This document shows, in pieces, positions 8,902 through 18,053 of a stretch of 56,494 bases of DNA; the stretch's first letter is position 1; each line of letters begins with the position of its first letter. Below the pieces are notes generated by a model that saw only the letters and a program-made list of their open reading frames with translations, made no database searches and was not told where the DNA came from. Origin of the DNA: Bacillota bacterium (lineage in GTDB: Bacteria > Bacillota > Limnochordia > DTU087); the NCBI GenBank assembly GCA_012798695.1, contig JAAZMR010000055.1:1-56494 (forward strand). The letters run 5' to 3'. The translations under genes and the position numbers were made by a program.

Positions 8902-10149
8902 TCAACCGGTTACTCCATACTGCCAACGTGCCTGTACCTGGTGGCCATCCCATTCTTCCAGAGAGAATATCCTGTCCAATGCCAAGGCATAAGCGCCCAT
9001 CAAGGGAGCGCTCCCCCGCATGTCAGAAATCTGGATACTTATATTTCCTCCGATTTCCTCTAGAGTACGGGCTTCCACCTCACTTCTCACTGCCTGCAGC
9101 AAAGGCTCGCCTAATGTCGATAGCTCTCCACCTAAGATAACCATCTCTGGATTGAGCAGGCTGACCAAGTTGGCCACCATTACTCCAATAAAGCACCCTG
9201 TTTCTTGAATGAGTGCTCGAACCTCGGGAGAGTCAGCCAGTGGCGAGGAGCGCAGATCAGCTAGAGTCAGCTTTTCCTTGGTAATGCCATGCTCTAGAAA
9301 AACCTCGTCAGGAATGACCGCTCTGGCTCTTTGTATGACCGCCCTTGCGCCGCAAACTGCCTCAAAGCAGCCCTGGCGACCGCAAGCACAGCGCGGACCA
9401 TTTTCCGCGAGCAAGATCATATGCCCTAGTTCACCGGCATACCCCCGGACACCACCATAAATCTCTCCATCAGCTACAATCCCGGCTCCAATACCGACTG
9501 ATAGATTGACGAAAACCAGGTGTTTGTGTCCATGACCTAAACCATACTCTTTTTCCGCCAAAGCAGCAGCATTGGAAATATTCTCCACCTGCACGGGTAT
9601 ACCACCGAGACGTTTTGAGATCAAGGCACTAAGCGGTACTCTCACCCAGCCCAAATTAGAAGATCTTTGCACAACACCTCTATGTGAGGAGACCAGACCC
9701 GGACAGGCCACTCCACACCACAGGATGTTATCAAGATCAATCTGAGTCTCTTGAACAAGGTCCTCGAAATCTGCGCCGATCGCTTCCACCACTTGATCGG
9801 GATCATCAGTATCTAACTGGCAGTAGCGCTCTGCCAAGATGTTTTTGGCCAGATCGAAGATCGCCGTCATCAGCTCTCCCCGCTGAAGGCGTATAACAAA
9901 CACGTGAGCAGCCCTGGGATTTAGCTCCAGCAGAATGGGCCTTCGCCCCCCACTGGACGCGCCATGGCCAACTTCCTTAATCACCCCAGCCTGCAGCAGC
10001 TCTGCCACGATTACTGTTACCGTGGAGGGCGTGAGGCCCGTCTCTCTAGCAATCTCATAACGAGCAATTGGCCCTAGTTTCCTGATCATATCTCGGACCA
10101 GCAAGCGATTAAGTACCTTCAAATCCCTACTATTACTACCTATCCACAT
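8902..10149 (-). CDS. ROK-family transcriptional regulator (NagC/XylR type)
   Basis: A 415-residue repressor-like protein. An N-terminal winged helix-turn-helix (about residues 18-75, with SRDLKVLNRLLVRDM and TPSTVTVIV) precedes a ROK sugar-kinase fold. The fold carries the GAGIVADGEIYGG nucleotide-loop region and an intact zinc motif (GELGH, CACGRQGCFE). Such proteins bind a sugar or sugar phosphate and release DNA. It lies immediately downstream of, and in the same direction as, the amino-sugar operon but behind a strong terminator. It is the obvious candidate for that operon's regulator. The ATG at 10149 was chosen over a GTG at 10170 because AAGGGA lies 10 bases before it and nothing suitable precedes the GTG. 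Confidence 0.9.
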   Translation of the reverse strand: MWIGSNSRDLKVLNRLLVRDMIRKLGPIARYEIARETGLTPSTVTVIVAELLQAGVIKEVGHGASSGGRRPILLELNPRAAHVFVIRLQRGELMTAIFDLAKNILAERYCQLDTDDPDQVVEAIGADFEDLVQETQIDLDNILWCGVACPGLVSSHRGVVQRSSNLGWVRVPLSALISKRLGGIPVQVENISNAAALAEKEYGLGHGHKHLVFVNLSVGIGAGIVADGEIYGGVRGYAGELGHMILLAENGPRCACGRQGCFEAVCGARAVIQRARAVIPDEVFLEHGITKEKLTLADLRSSPLADSPEVRALIQETGCFIGVMVANLVSLLNPEMVILGGELSTLGEPLLQAVRSEVEARTLEEIGGNISIQISDMRGSAPLMGAYALALDRIFSLEEWDGHQVQARWQYGVTG

Positions 10150-10249
10150 TACTATACATTCCCTTAACACTTTATTGCCTAAAACTAATCGACCTACCTT
10201 CTACTTCCATCTAAGAAGCAAAGAACCTGCTCGCGTACCCTTCTAGTAC

Positions 10250-10297
10250 AAAATAGTGCCGGCCACCGGCTGATCTTATAAGCACGGTGGCCGGCAC
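10250..10297 (-). terminator. strong terminator after the amino-sugar operon
   Basis: A perfect 12-bp GC-rich stem (GTGCCGGCCACC/GGTGGCCGGCAC, loop of 18) is followed on the minus strand by TATTTTGT. It lies about 30 bases after the SIS gene stop. Confidence 0.85.
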
Positions 10298-10325
10298 AGC
10301 AATCTGTCACAATCAGATTCTCGAC

Positions 10326-11090
10326 CTAACGTAGGTGCTTTACTCGAGGAAAGTACCTTTCTTCATACTCCTTGTTTAACCTATCACCTTCCGGTAAGTT
10401 GGCACTAGTCCAAACCGGCGGCTGAATACCTCGCTCAACAAGCTTCTCTGCAGTCCGGATCATCAAGAGGTTAATAGCAAAGGCATTGCAGTACGTGGAG
10501 GTTGGGCCCATTTTCTGCGCAAGACCCTCCACTTCCACCACCGCATCACCTAAAGGCAAGTAATTGTCAATGAATACATCTACCAGCTCATGGAGGTTCT
10601 TCCCACTAGGATGTCTGGAAGGAGCATCCTTAGGTACTTGCCGAGCAAAGCCGGTAGAGGTAATGCCGATCGAAGCTACACCTCGTTCTTTACAGTATAA
10701 GGCACAATCTATAGTCATAGAGTTAATGCCATAGGCATTGACTATGACCAAGACATCTCCCTCAGTCACCCCATATGATACCAAGACCGCCTCGGCATAG
10801 CCGGGACTGCGCTCAATATAGTTCGAGCGCTTAGCTCCAAACATCAAGATCGTCCCAGGGTCTAGAATGGGGTTGACGGGTGCCAAGCCTCCTGCCCGCC
10901 AGAGGACTTCCTCAGCGGCCAGGTTGGAATGCCCCCCGGGGCCAATGACATTGATTAACTTGTCTTCTGCGACAGCATTGGCGAGTATGGTGGCAGCTTT
11001 GTCAATTGATTCCTGCTGTTCTTCCTCAATTCTCTTCAGTACTGATACGATTGTTTCCACATAAGACCTGCTAGTCCTCGACAAGAACAT
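10326..11090 (-). CDS. SIS-domain phosphosugar-binding protein, UPF0309-like
   Basis: A 254-residue cytoplasmic SIS-domain protein resembling the UPF0309 family. Diagnostic stretches are GPGGHSNLAAEEVLWRAGG and LAPVNPILDPG, then a YAEAVL segment. The phosphosugar loop, usually SNSGRN in this family, reads VNAYGIN here, so the usual Ser/Arg contacts are missing. The ATG at 11090 follows GAGAGGAG. It is the last gene of the amino-sugar operon, after NagB. Binding or isomerising an amino-sugar phosphate from the same pathway is likely, but the reaction is not established for the family. Confidence 0.82.
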   Translation of the reverse strand: MFLSRTSRSYVETIVSVLKRIEEEQQESIDKAATILANAVAEDKLINVIGPGGHSNLAAEEVLWRAGGLAPVNPILDPGTILMFGAKRSNYIERSPGYAEAVLVSYGVTEGDVLVIVNAYGINSMTIDCALYCKERGVASIGITSTGFARQVPKDAPSRHPSGKNLHELVDVFIDNYLPLGDAVVEVEGLAQKMGPTSTYCNAFAINLLMIRTAEKLVERGIQPPVWTSANLPEGDRLNKEYEERYFPRVKHLR

Positions 11091-11165
11091 ATCTCCTCTC
11101 AATAACGCCAATAACTAGAGACTTCTTGATCCCATACCTTACTATTCACTATTTCTAACCGGAAC

Positions 11166-11936
11166 TTACAACAACCCTGCTGAATCTCTATCCAAATACA
11201 GTATGGAAGCACTGTGTTGGCGAAGAACCGTCGCTGGGCAATGAGTTCCGATCTCCCCCTCAATAGTTTCCTTTACTGCTTCAGTCTTCGTCTTGCCGGG
11301 AACCATACAGTAAATGAATTGAGCGGACATCACCGCCGGAATCGTCAGGGTAAGTGCCTGCTTCGGCACCTGATCTATTGAAGCAAAACAGCCATCATTA
11401 ACTTGCTGCCTGCGGCATTTCTCGTCCAACCAGACAGTTTTCACCAGGCAAGGATCGGCGAAATCCGCCACTGGTGGGTCATTAAAGGCAATGTGACCAT
11501 TTTCACCAATACCAATAAATGCTATGTCGAGGGGATACTGGCGTAAGAGATCAGCATATCGCTGAGCTTCCCTCTCAGGCGAACCTGTATCACCCCGTAG
11601 ATAGTGGACTTCCTTAAAATCGACCTTGCCAAAGATGTGCTCATCCAAGAACACGGCAAATCTCTGGGGAGCATCACTAGGCAAGCCTAGGTATTCATCT
11701 AGATGAAAAGCTCTTACCCTCTTCCAATCAATATCATCCTCATTGATCAAGGCCTCGAGAAACTCATTCTGTGAAGGAGCTGCAGCAAAAGCCACATTGA
11801 TGCACTCCCTCTCCCTCAGCAAATCACGCATTTTCTGAGCAGCACACGCAGCAGCTGCTCGCCCCATACAGGGCCGATCACGGTAAATTTCCACCATCAG
11901 GCTATCCTTTTTAAACGATCGTTCTGAGCTAGACAT
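11166..11936 (-). CDS. glucosamine-6-phosphate deaminase-like protein (NagB family, variant active site)
   Basis: A 256-residue cytosolic protein of the NagB/6-phosphogluconolactonase fold. NagB converts glucosamine-6-phosphate to fructose-6-phosphate and ammonia. The catalytic-base region FHLDEYLGL (D80) is conserved. The second active-site block reads GIGENGHIAFNDPP: His148 is kept, but the Asp expected two residues before it is Asn146 and the following Glu is Asp153. This is a distinct subgroup from E. coli NagB, so activity or substrate may differ. It follows nagA by 15 bases and has AAAGGGG before the ATG. Function as amino-sugar deaminase/isomerase is the best guess from context. Confidence 0.85.
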   Translation of the reverse strand: MSSSERSFKKDSLMVEIYRDRPCMGRAAAACAAQKMRDLLRERECINVAFAAAPSQNEFLEALINEDDIDWKRVRAFHLDEYLGLPSDAPQRFAVFLDEHIFGKVDFKEVHYLRGDTGSPEREAQRYADLLRQYPLDIAFIGIGENGHIAFNDPPVADFADPCLVKTVWLDEKCRRQQVNDGCFASIDQVPKQALTLTIPAVMSAQFIYCMVPGKTKTEAVKETIEGEIGTHCPATVLRQHSASILYLDRDSAGLL

Positions 11937-11951
11937 GACAGATCCCCTTTC

Positions 11952-13172
11952 TTAAGATGAATAAACGCTTCTCCCGCCAACGATTGTACTAACTACGGAA
12001 AAGTCATCACGCAAAATGGTGATATCAGCGTATTTCCCTTGATCAAGACTACCCATCACATTATCCACATGCAGAATCCGTGCTGGAGTAATGGTCGCCA
12101 TCTTGACTGCTGCCTGTATGGGAACTTCCGCTAGCTCCACCATAGTCTTAATCAACTGATTGCCCCGCACTACACTGCCTGCGAAGGCAGACTTGTCTGC
12201 TAGCCAAGCCACTCCTTCCTCCACCAGAATTTCTTGGCCATCTTCTCCACTGCCCAAAAAGTATCTGCCTTCCGGCATACCCGCAGCCCGCAGCGCATCG
12301 GAGCATAGGGCCATCCTTTCGGCACCTTTGCATTTGTAAATCAGTTTGAGCAAGGATGCAGGCAGATGCTTGCCATCAGCGATCACCTCCACTGTAACAT
12401 CATCTAGAAGTAGTCCAGATTCGATGGCCCCTGCCACCCTATAGCAGTTGAACCTTCTCACCCCGGCCATGCCAGAGTACAGATGAGTCATGTGCGAATA
12501 TCCAGCCTCTACCGCAGCTATGACCTCATCATGAGTGGCATCTGTATGGCCAATCGCCGCTAGAACCCCCCGCTTTCTCAGCTCTCTGCCCAGCTCCAGA
12601 GCACCGGGAAGCTCCGGTGCCGCCGAAATCCGCTTAATGAATGGATAATCGTTAAGTAGTGCCAAATACTCATCGGGTTCCGGATTCTTGATATAGCGAG
12701 GGTCTTGGGCTCCCCGTTGTGCGTGGGCAAAATATGGGCCTTCCAGGTGCACTCCCAAAAGGCGGGCACCCTTGGCCCTCTCTGTGCTCACCAATTTGCA
12801 TGCATCGAGGGCCAGGCGCAGCTCCCTTAATGAACTAGTCAATGTCGTCGGCAGGATCGCCGTAGTCCCGCCTTCGGCATGGATACGAGCAATAGTTCTA
12901 ATCGCTGCGGCGCTCCCATCCATCACATCCGCGCCCCCACCACCATGTAGGTGCATATCGATCAGTCCCGGCATGATCCATGCTCCCCGTACATCGATTA
13001 CCTTGGCTCCTTCTGGAATGTGTCCATCGGCCATGGCAAAGACCCTCTGGATGTACTCACCTTTAACATGGACTCCTCCAGGTGCAATCATGCGGTAAGG
13101 GGTGATGACTTGACCATTGACCAGGTAAAACTCTGTTTCAGTGTCCCGTTTTTGTGTGCTGCACTTCACCAT
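11952..13172 (-). CDS. nagA: N-acetylglucosamine-6-phosphate deacetylase
   Basis: A 406-residue amidohydrolase that removes acetate from N-acetylglucosamine-6-phosphate in the cytosol. Seen motifs are DMHLHGGGG (metal site H74, H76), HLEGPYF (metal Glu), GHTDATHDE and THLYSGM (metal and substrate His), and CSDALRAAG (catalytic Asp). The start is the ATG at 13172, seven bases after GGAGGTG; an ATG 15 bases further upstream overlaps that site. It lies between the ceramidase-like and NagB-like genes in the amino-sugar operon. The GHTDATHD and CSDALRA blocks differ slightly from E. coli NagA, so a related N-acetylated sugar phosphate is possible. Confidence 0.92.
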   Translation of the reverse strand: MVKCSTQKRDTETEFYLVNGQVITPYRMIAPGGVHVKGEYIQRVFAMADGHIPEGAKVIDVRGAWIMPGLIDMHLHGGGGADVMDGSAAAIRTIARIHAEGGTTAILPTTLTSSLRELRLALDACKLVSTERAKGARLLGVHLEGPYFAHAQRGAQDPRYIKNPEPDEYLALLNDYPFIKRISAAPELPGALELGRELRKRGVLAAIGHTDATHDEVIAAVEAGYSHMTHLYSGMAGVRRFNCYRVAGAIESGLLLDDVTVEVIADGKHLPASLLKLIYKCKGAERMALCSDALRAAGMPEGRYFLGSGEDGQEILVEEGVAWLADKSAFAGSVVRGNQLIKTMVELAEVPIQAAVKMATITPARILHVDNVMGSLDQGKYADITILRDDFSVVSTIVGGRSVYSS

Positions 13173-13190
13173 AGTTCTCACCTCCATCTT

Positions 13191-14489
13191 CTAGGCAAAT
13201 GCTTTGACCAACTCTGCTGCTCCTTGGACTAGAGCTTCCCCCATCTTCTCATTGAAAATCGATGTTTCTACCTCATAGCCCCCTTGTGCAAATGCATCTT
13301 GATTTGGCAAGTAACCCCAAGCACCGTTTGCATAGCCAACCAGAAATATTCTATAGTCCCCCCGACTTTGCCGGATGGCGAGGCCAAGCTCGACGAACAG
13401 CTCCCCAGGGATAGCTACCAAAATGGCTGAGCCAATTTGCAGAGCTTGCAGCGGCATGACCACTTGCTGCTGTCCCTTGATCTCGTGGTGCAGCATCGAG
13501 TCCCTTAGACATTCCAAGTAGATCTTGCTGACCTCTATTTTGCCTAGCTCTTCCCAGGCATCCATCGCCTGCAGCTTGTCCATGGCCTGAGTCTTCTGAG
13601 CAATTTGCTGCCCTAATCCGGCAACACTAGGCAGATTTTTGAGCGGCAGAGCCACACCCAGCTCCCGGGCTTCAATACCAGCATTATCTACCCAGTCGGC
13701 AGCATCTAGACCATCTAATACCGCAGTACCCAGCCTTTGTCCGACTTCAGCGGCTTTCTCAAAAGTGCGAAAGTCAAATACCTCACCTAAGGCGCTGGCA
13801 TCAGCTGAATATCCAATATTAATATTGCCTGCGGCTCCATTCAGGAATAGGGTGTGGCACAAAGGATGCTTTGCTTGGATCGTACGCCTCAGATACCCTG
13901 GATAGTCAGCAGTATACTGCCGGTTTTCTGCACCGAGTACCGTCGCATGTAGGGGGAAATTGACCAAACACCCAGCCAATCTGTTCCCAAAGTAAAACCC
14001 AATGAAATTGAGCTCGGGATCAGGACTGGGCTCTAGACTGCGGCGATTCTTGCCTATGTCAGGGACTTTGACTGAACCGACCTTGATTCTTACCGGATGA
14101 AGCCCATCTAGAGCTTCCAAAACCGTCATCACAGTTATCTCGGCGATCCGGTCAACTATCGCCGCATTCCCAGTCTCTCCAAATCCACTAGATACCAGTG
14201 GGCCCGAGTGAGTGTGAGTTGCCCCGACGAGGATAGCCTCTGACGGTATATCGGTTTTGGTACCCACTGCCTCACGGATTTTGCTAGCTAGATCATCGGG
14301 GATCTCAACCAGGTCCATGCTGATGATCGCCACCCATTTGGACCCTGCCCTGAGTACCATGGCATGGGTATACAGATCATCGTGAATGCCGATCGCACCC
14401 CCTTCTCTGGCGGCATAGCCGGCCATTGTGACACCCAAGGATGGTGTGATTTTTCGTGCTGCAAAGCCTGCGCATAATGAGTCAAACAT
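13191..14489 (-). CDS. neutral ceramidase-like hydrolase (PF04734-type), cytosolic
   Basis: A 432-residue protein matching the N-terminal domain of neutral/alkaline ceramidases. It has the ITPSLGVTMAGYA opening, the HTHSGP zinc motif (H92, H94), a second zinc histidine in FPLHAT (H181), and NGAAGNIN (217-224). In true ceramidases the last block contains the nucleophilic Ser (GDVSPN); no Ser is present here. No signal peptide or C-terminal domain is seen, so it should be cytosolic and probably not a ceramidase. It starts 50 bases after the transglutaminase-like gene with GGGAGG upstream. An amidase role on an N-acylated amino sugar is plausible from its position just upstream of nagA. Confidence 0.82.
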   Translation of the reverse strand: MFDSLCAGFAARKITPSLGVTMAGYAAREGGAIGIHDDLYTHAMVLRAGSKWVAIISMDLVEIPDDLASKIREAVGTKTDIPSEAILVGATHTHSGPLVSSGFGETGNAAIVDRIAEITVMTVLEALDGLHPVRIKVGSVKVPDIGKNRRSLEPSPDPELNFIGFYFGNRLAGCLVNFPLHATVLGAENRQYTADYPGYLRRTIQAKHPLCHTLFLNGAAGNINIGYSADASALGEVFDFRTFEKAAEVGQRLGTAVLDGLDAADWVDNAGIEARELGVALPLKNLPSVAGLGQQIAQKTQAMDKLQAMDAWEELGKIEVSKIYLECLRDSMLHHEIKGQQQVVMPLQALQIGSAILVAIPGELFVELGLAIRQSRGDYRIFLVGYANGAWGYLPNQDAFAQGGYEVETSIFNEKMGEALVQGAAELVKAFA

Positions 14490-14538
14490 TCTGAGTGCCT
14501 CCCTTGATCATCCTGTCCTGTTTGCTCTCATGTTTAGC

Positions 14539-16140
14539 CTAGAACACCTGTATCTGCCTTAGCCACATGAGATTGGGATGTAAAGCATGTCCACCATCTA
14601 CAGATTGAACAACTCGGATCTTAGTTATGGACTTGGTCGAGAATTCATGGACATTCCATGCCTGTTCCGGGTTTGCATCCACTGCCGCCACTCTTTCCCA
14701 CCGGTTATCGATTAATACCTCAATCCGGTACTTTTGCGAAGTGCGGAAAACGCCTAAGCGATCAGCCCAATGAATAACTACACTCGAGACATCTATCGGC
14801 TCTTCCCACTCCACCTGCACCCAGTGTTCAGTAGGCAGATCATCTGAGGCCCACGCAGTATGCAGCCGGCCGTCATTCAGCACTGAAGTGGTCTGCTTAT
14901 AAGGTTTGGCCACATGGACCGGCCCCATGAGATGGCGCCGCCACATCATGTCTTCCCCATACCACCAGAGAATGGGTGGTGTACTATCATCGATCAAGTG
15001 AGCTATTCTAATTGGTCCTTCGGCATCAGAAAGGAAATTGTTGCGCATCAAAAACGAAAGGTGTCCATAGAAACTCAAACGCTTGGCTAAGGTCTGACTG
15101 CCCATTTCTGCTGCAGTATGCGGCCCAGCGCACATTTGGATCTCTGACGCCTTGCCTGCCTTGAGCAAATTGTGGACGTCCAGGGCACTGAGTACCACAC
15201 CACCGTGCACATAATGACAATCATAATCAACATCAAACAAGACCCATTGGCCGAGGTCATTAGACCAGATCTCAGTCACTACATGTTCATCACAGGGAGG
15301 TTGGTGCTCCTGTTCCTGCCCCGGCTGACAATCCTCGGCGATTCCCCGGTGCAAGTTAATCATCCTGACCATATAACCCAAACTCAGACAGCATTGAACG
15401 AAGCTCACACTGTAATGCACACAATGAAAGCGTTCAAGCCCTTTCCTGCCTCGCTCGATGATGAACCGAGCATCCCAAGGAGGCAGACACAAGGGCTGGC
15501 CGTGAATCCACAAGCCCTTTAGCCATGTCCGCAAAGGAATTAGCCGTTCCCAATCAGCACCCACAGCAGCGAGCTTTTCATCCAGCCGATAAGCCTCCCG
15601 CAGTGAAACAAGTTCTGGATGAAGATAGTCTTCGTAAATGAACTGGTGTGGGCTGACCACCGGCCTTCCACCATTGATTGCTGCTGTCATTGCATTGGAG
15701 CTTGGATCGTAATCCACAAGCACCTCGGTTGCTCTGCCTATTACCCCGGCAGTATTGCGGCTGTGAAAACAGAACCGGTTTTGACCGGGACGTAAAGGCA
15801 CGCTCCATATGGAGGGAACCGGCTGCCATTCACCTTTGTCTATTTGAGCAAATACACCTGCTAAGTTAGGCGTGTTAGTGCTTATATAGAACACCACATA
15901 GGCGGGGCTCGAGCCGAGTTCCGCCCGCACAGCCACTTCATTTAATGTCCAATAAAGATTGTCTGATCTCGTGTTGGTGGTAGAATAGAAGCTATCCACC
16001 GACACAACCGCTCCCGCATCGATATGACTCAACTCGGTTCTACCAAGGAGATTACCGAATTCTCTTCCAGGCTGAAAATGATGGGCAACTTCCCCTTGCC
16101 ACGCTCTCAGCCGCAACTGTGCATTAGATAATTTCTCCAT
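14539..16140 (-). CDS. transglutaminase-like protein with C-terminal F5/8 type C (discoidin) domain
   Basis: A 533-residue protein without signal peptide. The N-terminal 150 residues look like beta-sandwich material. The middle carries a transglutaminase/papain-like core with a triad that aligns as C240 (HCVHYS), H286 (DEHVVTE) and D303 (LFDVDYD). Residues about 395-533 form a discoidin-type jelly roll (LHTAWASDD...VQVEW...IRVVQS), usually a sugar-binding module. AGGAGGG precedes the ATG by six bases. It sits between permease and ceramidase-like genes of the amino-sugar operon. Cleaving a peptide from an imported glycopeptide is a reasonable guess; the substrate is unproven. Confidence 0.82.
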   Translation of the reverse strand: MEKLSNAQLRLRAWQGEVAHHFQPGREFGNLLGRTELSHIDAGAVVSVDSFYSTTNTRSDNLYWTLNEVAVRAELGSSPAYVVFYISTNTPNLAGVFAQIDKGEWQPVPSIWSVPLRPGQNRFCFHSRNTAGVIGRATEVLVDYDPSSNAMTAAINGGRPVVSPHQFIYEDYLHPELVSLREAYRLDEKLAAVGADWERLIPLRTWLKGLWIHGQPLCLPPWDARFIIERGRKGLERFHCVHYSVSFVQCCLSLGYMVRMINLHRGIAEDCQPGQEQEHQPPCDEHVVTEIWSNDLGQWVLFDVDYDCHYVHGGVVLSALDVHNLLKAGKASEIQMCAGPHTAAEMGSQTLAKRLSFYGHLSFLMRNNFLSDAEGPIRIAHLIDDSTPPILWWYGEDMMWRRHLMGPVHVAKPYKQTTSVLNDGRLHTAWASDDLPTEHWVQVEWEEPIDVSSVVIHWADRLGVFRTSQKYRIEVLIDNRWERVAAVDANPEQAWNVHEFSTKSITKIRVVQSVDGGHALHPNLMWLRQIQVF

Positions 16141-16153
16141 GACTGCCCTCCTC

Positions 16154-17029
16154 TTACCCTTTGATGCCCCCTGATGCCAAGCCCCGAATGAAGTACTTTT
16201 GCCCCAGCAAGAAGATTAACAGGGTGGGAATCACACCCAGTATGGCACCAGCAGCTGATTCCCGCCATCCACCATAAAAGGCTGAGTCTAAAGTCGTCAG
16301 GCCTAGTGGCAAAGTGTAAGAATCGGGACTCTTCAATAAGACGACAGGCCACAGCAATGCATTCCACTGCTCCACGAAGGTGAAGACCGCTATGGTAGCC
16401 ACCGCGGGTTTAGCTAGGGGAAGCATGATCTTCCAATAAGTGCCGAATTCAGAACAACCATCGATCCGGGCGGCATCTTCAAACTCTCCCGGCATAGTAA
16501 TAAAGGACTGCCTCATGATAAATATGCTGAAGGGAGTAACAATCAGGGGCAGTACCAAAGCCCAGAGATTGTCCAAGAGGCCCAGATTGCGAAAAACACC
16601 AAAGAGCGGGATCAAAGTAACTTGCTGTGGGATCATCATGGCAGCTAGAACAATCATGAACAACGCATCGCGTAGAGGGAAGTTCTTGCGCGCAAATCCA
16701 TAGCCCGCCATCGGGACCAGAATCACCTGCAGCAAGACTGTCATACCTGATACCCACGAGCTATTCCAAACATAGCGCCAAAAGGGAAAGACCCGCAACA
16801 CCTCGGGAAATATCTCAAAGTTCGCTGGCCGAGGAATGATTACCGGTGGAAAAGCAAACAAATTCGCCGTCGGTGGCTGCAGGGCAATGGAGATCAGGAT
16901 AATGAAAGGCCCGAAAAACAGCAGCCCCCCGATTATAAGTCCCAACCAAATACCAACTGAACCTAACTGTGCTGAACGCTGCATCGATTTTTTAGTAGCA
17001 ACTGCGGTTTCCACAAAATACCCCCCCAT
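16154..17029 (-). CDS. carbohydrate ABC transporter permease, MalG family
   Basis: A 291-residue inner-membrane permease with six hydrophobic segments and the EAA loop (DAARIDGCSEFG...LPLAKPA) near residue 200. It pairs with the MalF-type permease 12 bases upstream to form the amino-sugar importer. An ATG at 17029 is listed. A GTG at 17014, preceded at six bases by GGGGGG, has the better ribosome binding site and may be the real start. No ATPase gene accompanies it, so a shared sugar-import ATPase is expected. Confidence 0.92.
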   Translation of the reverse strand: MGGYFVETAVATKKSMQRSAQLGSVGIWLGLIIGGLLFFGPFIILISIALQPPTANLFAFPPVIIPRPANFEIFPEVLRVFPFWRYVWNSSWVSGMTVLLQVILVPMAGYGFARKNFPLRDALFMIVLAAMMIPQQVTLIPLFGVFRNLGLLDNLWALVLPLIVTPFSIFIMRQSFITMPGEFEDAARIDGCSEFGTYWKIMLPLAKPAVATIAVFTFVEQWNALLWPVVLLKSPDSYTLPLGLTTLDSAFYGGWRESAAGAILGVIPTLLIFLLGQKYFIRGLASGGIKG

Positions 17030-17041
17030 AACAGCCAAAAC

Positions 17042-17968
17042 TCAATAGGTCGTATACTGTTTTTCCATATGCCGCATGTATGCAAAGCTAAACACAAACA
17101 GCATTGCAAAAAGAACGACACCCATAGCCGAGGCATAGCCCATCTTCAAGAAGATAAAAGCTTGCCGGTAGATATAATAGACGATTACGTTCGTACTATC
17201 TGCCGGCCCCCCACCGGTCATCACGTATACTTCACCGAAGACCTTCAAAGCTCCAATAGCCGCCATGATTACGACCAGCACAATAGCAGGTTTCAGGAGG
17301 GGGAGAGTAACATGCCAAAATCGCTCAAATACATTCGCCCCATCGACCGTCGCCGCTTCGTCAAGTTCAACCGGGATCCCCTGTAACCCACCAAGATACA
17401 GCATCATGTAGTACCCCGATGCCTTCCAAATAGTCACGAAGATAATCGATAAAAGGGCTACCTTAGGATCACTCAAGAAACCGATAGGTTGTTTACACAG
17501 CCCCGTCCACTGCAGGAAGCCGTTGATGAAGCCCTGTTGAGAATAGAGTATTTTCCACATGATGCCGGCAATAGGCATGGCCGTGATTACCGGAAGATAG
17601 ATAACAGAGCGAAAAAAGGCAATCCCCCGCAAAGTGCGGTTGACAAGCAAAGCCAATAATAACGGGAAAACGATACATGCCGGCACAACCACCGCTGTGT
17701 AGATGAGGGTATTTTTCAGAGCTATATGGAAGATCGGGTCATAGAATAGCTCACGAAAATTATCCAAACCGATAAACACCGGTGGTTTGACGATATTGTA
17801 CTCTGTCAAGCTCAGCCAAAAACTCGCTAAGAGTGGGTAGAACATGAAGATACCCAATAGGATAATGGCGGGAAGCACGAACATAAATCCTGATAGATCA
17901 TGTTGGCGACAGAGACGCTTCAGGCGCAATGAGAGCGAAGGATGGGCAGTCGAATTCTGCACAGTCAT
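17042..17968 (-). CDS. carbohydrate ABC transporter permease, MalF family
   Basis: A 308-residue CUT1 permease with a hydrophilic N-terminus, six membrane segments and the EAA loop (DEAATVDGANVFERFW...LPLLKPA) near residue 210. The ATG at 17968 was chosen because AAAGGAGG lies just upstream; the frame is open further but without a better site. It follows the binding protein gene by about 85 bases and precedes the MalG partner. Together they probably import an N-acetylated amino-sugar oligomer, judged from the nagA/nagB-like genes downstream. Confidence 0.93.
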   Translation of the reverse strand: MTVQNSTAHPSLSLRLKRLCRQHDLSGFMFVLPAIILLGIFMFYPLLASFWLSLTEYNIVKPPVFIGLDNFRELFYDPIFHIALKNTLIYTAVVVPACIVFPLLLALLVNRTLRGIAFFRSVIYLPVITAMPIAGIMWKILYSQQGFINGFLQWTGLCKQPIGFLSDPKVALLSIIFVTIWKASGYYMMLYLGGLQGIPVELDEAATVDGANVFERFWHVTLPLLKPAIVLVVIMAAIGALKVFGEVYVMTGGGPADSTNVIVYYIYRQAFIFLKMGYASAMGVVLFAMLFVFSFAYMRHMEKQYTTY

Positions 17969-18053
17969 CCTGCCTCCTTTCCAATGGCTAGCTTGGCTGG
18001 AGGCACCAGGCCCCCAGCCAAGCAACGGATTCAAAAGTTGCTGCTATTGCTTG

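Noticed and set aside
13191-14489. Calling the ceramidase-like protein a true ceramidase
   Set aside because: No signal peptide, no C-terminal domain, and the block that holds the nucleophilic Ser in ceramidases (GDVSPN) reads GAAGNIN.
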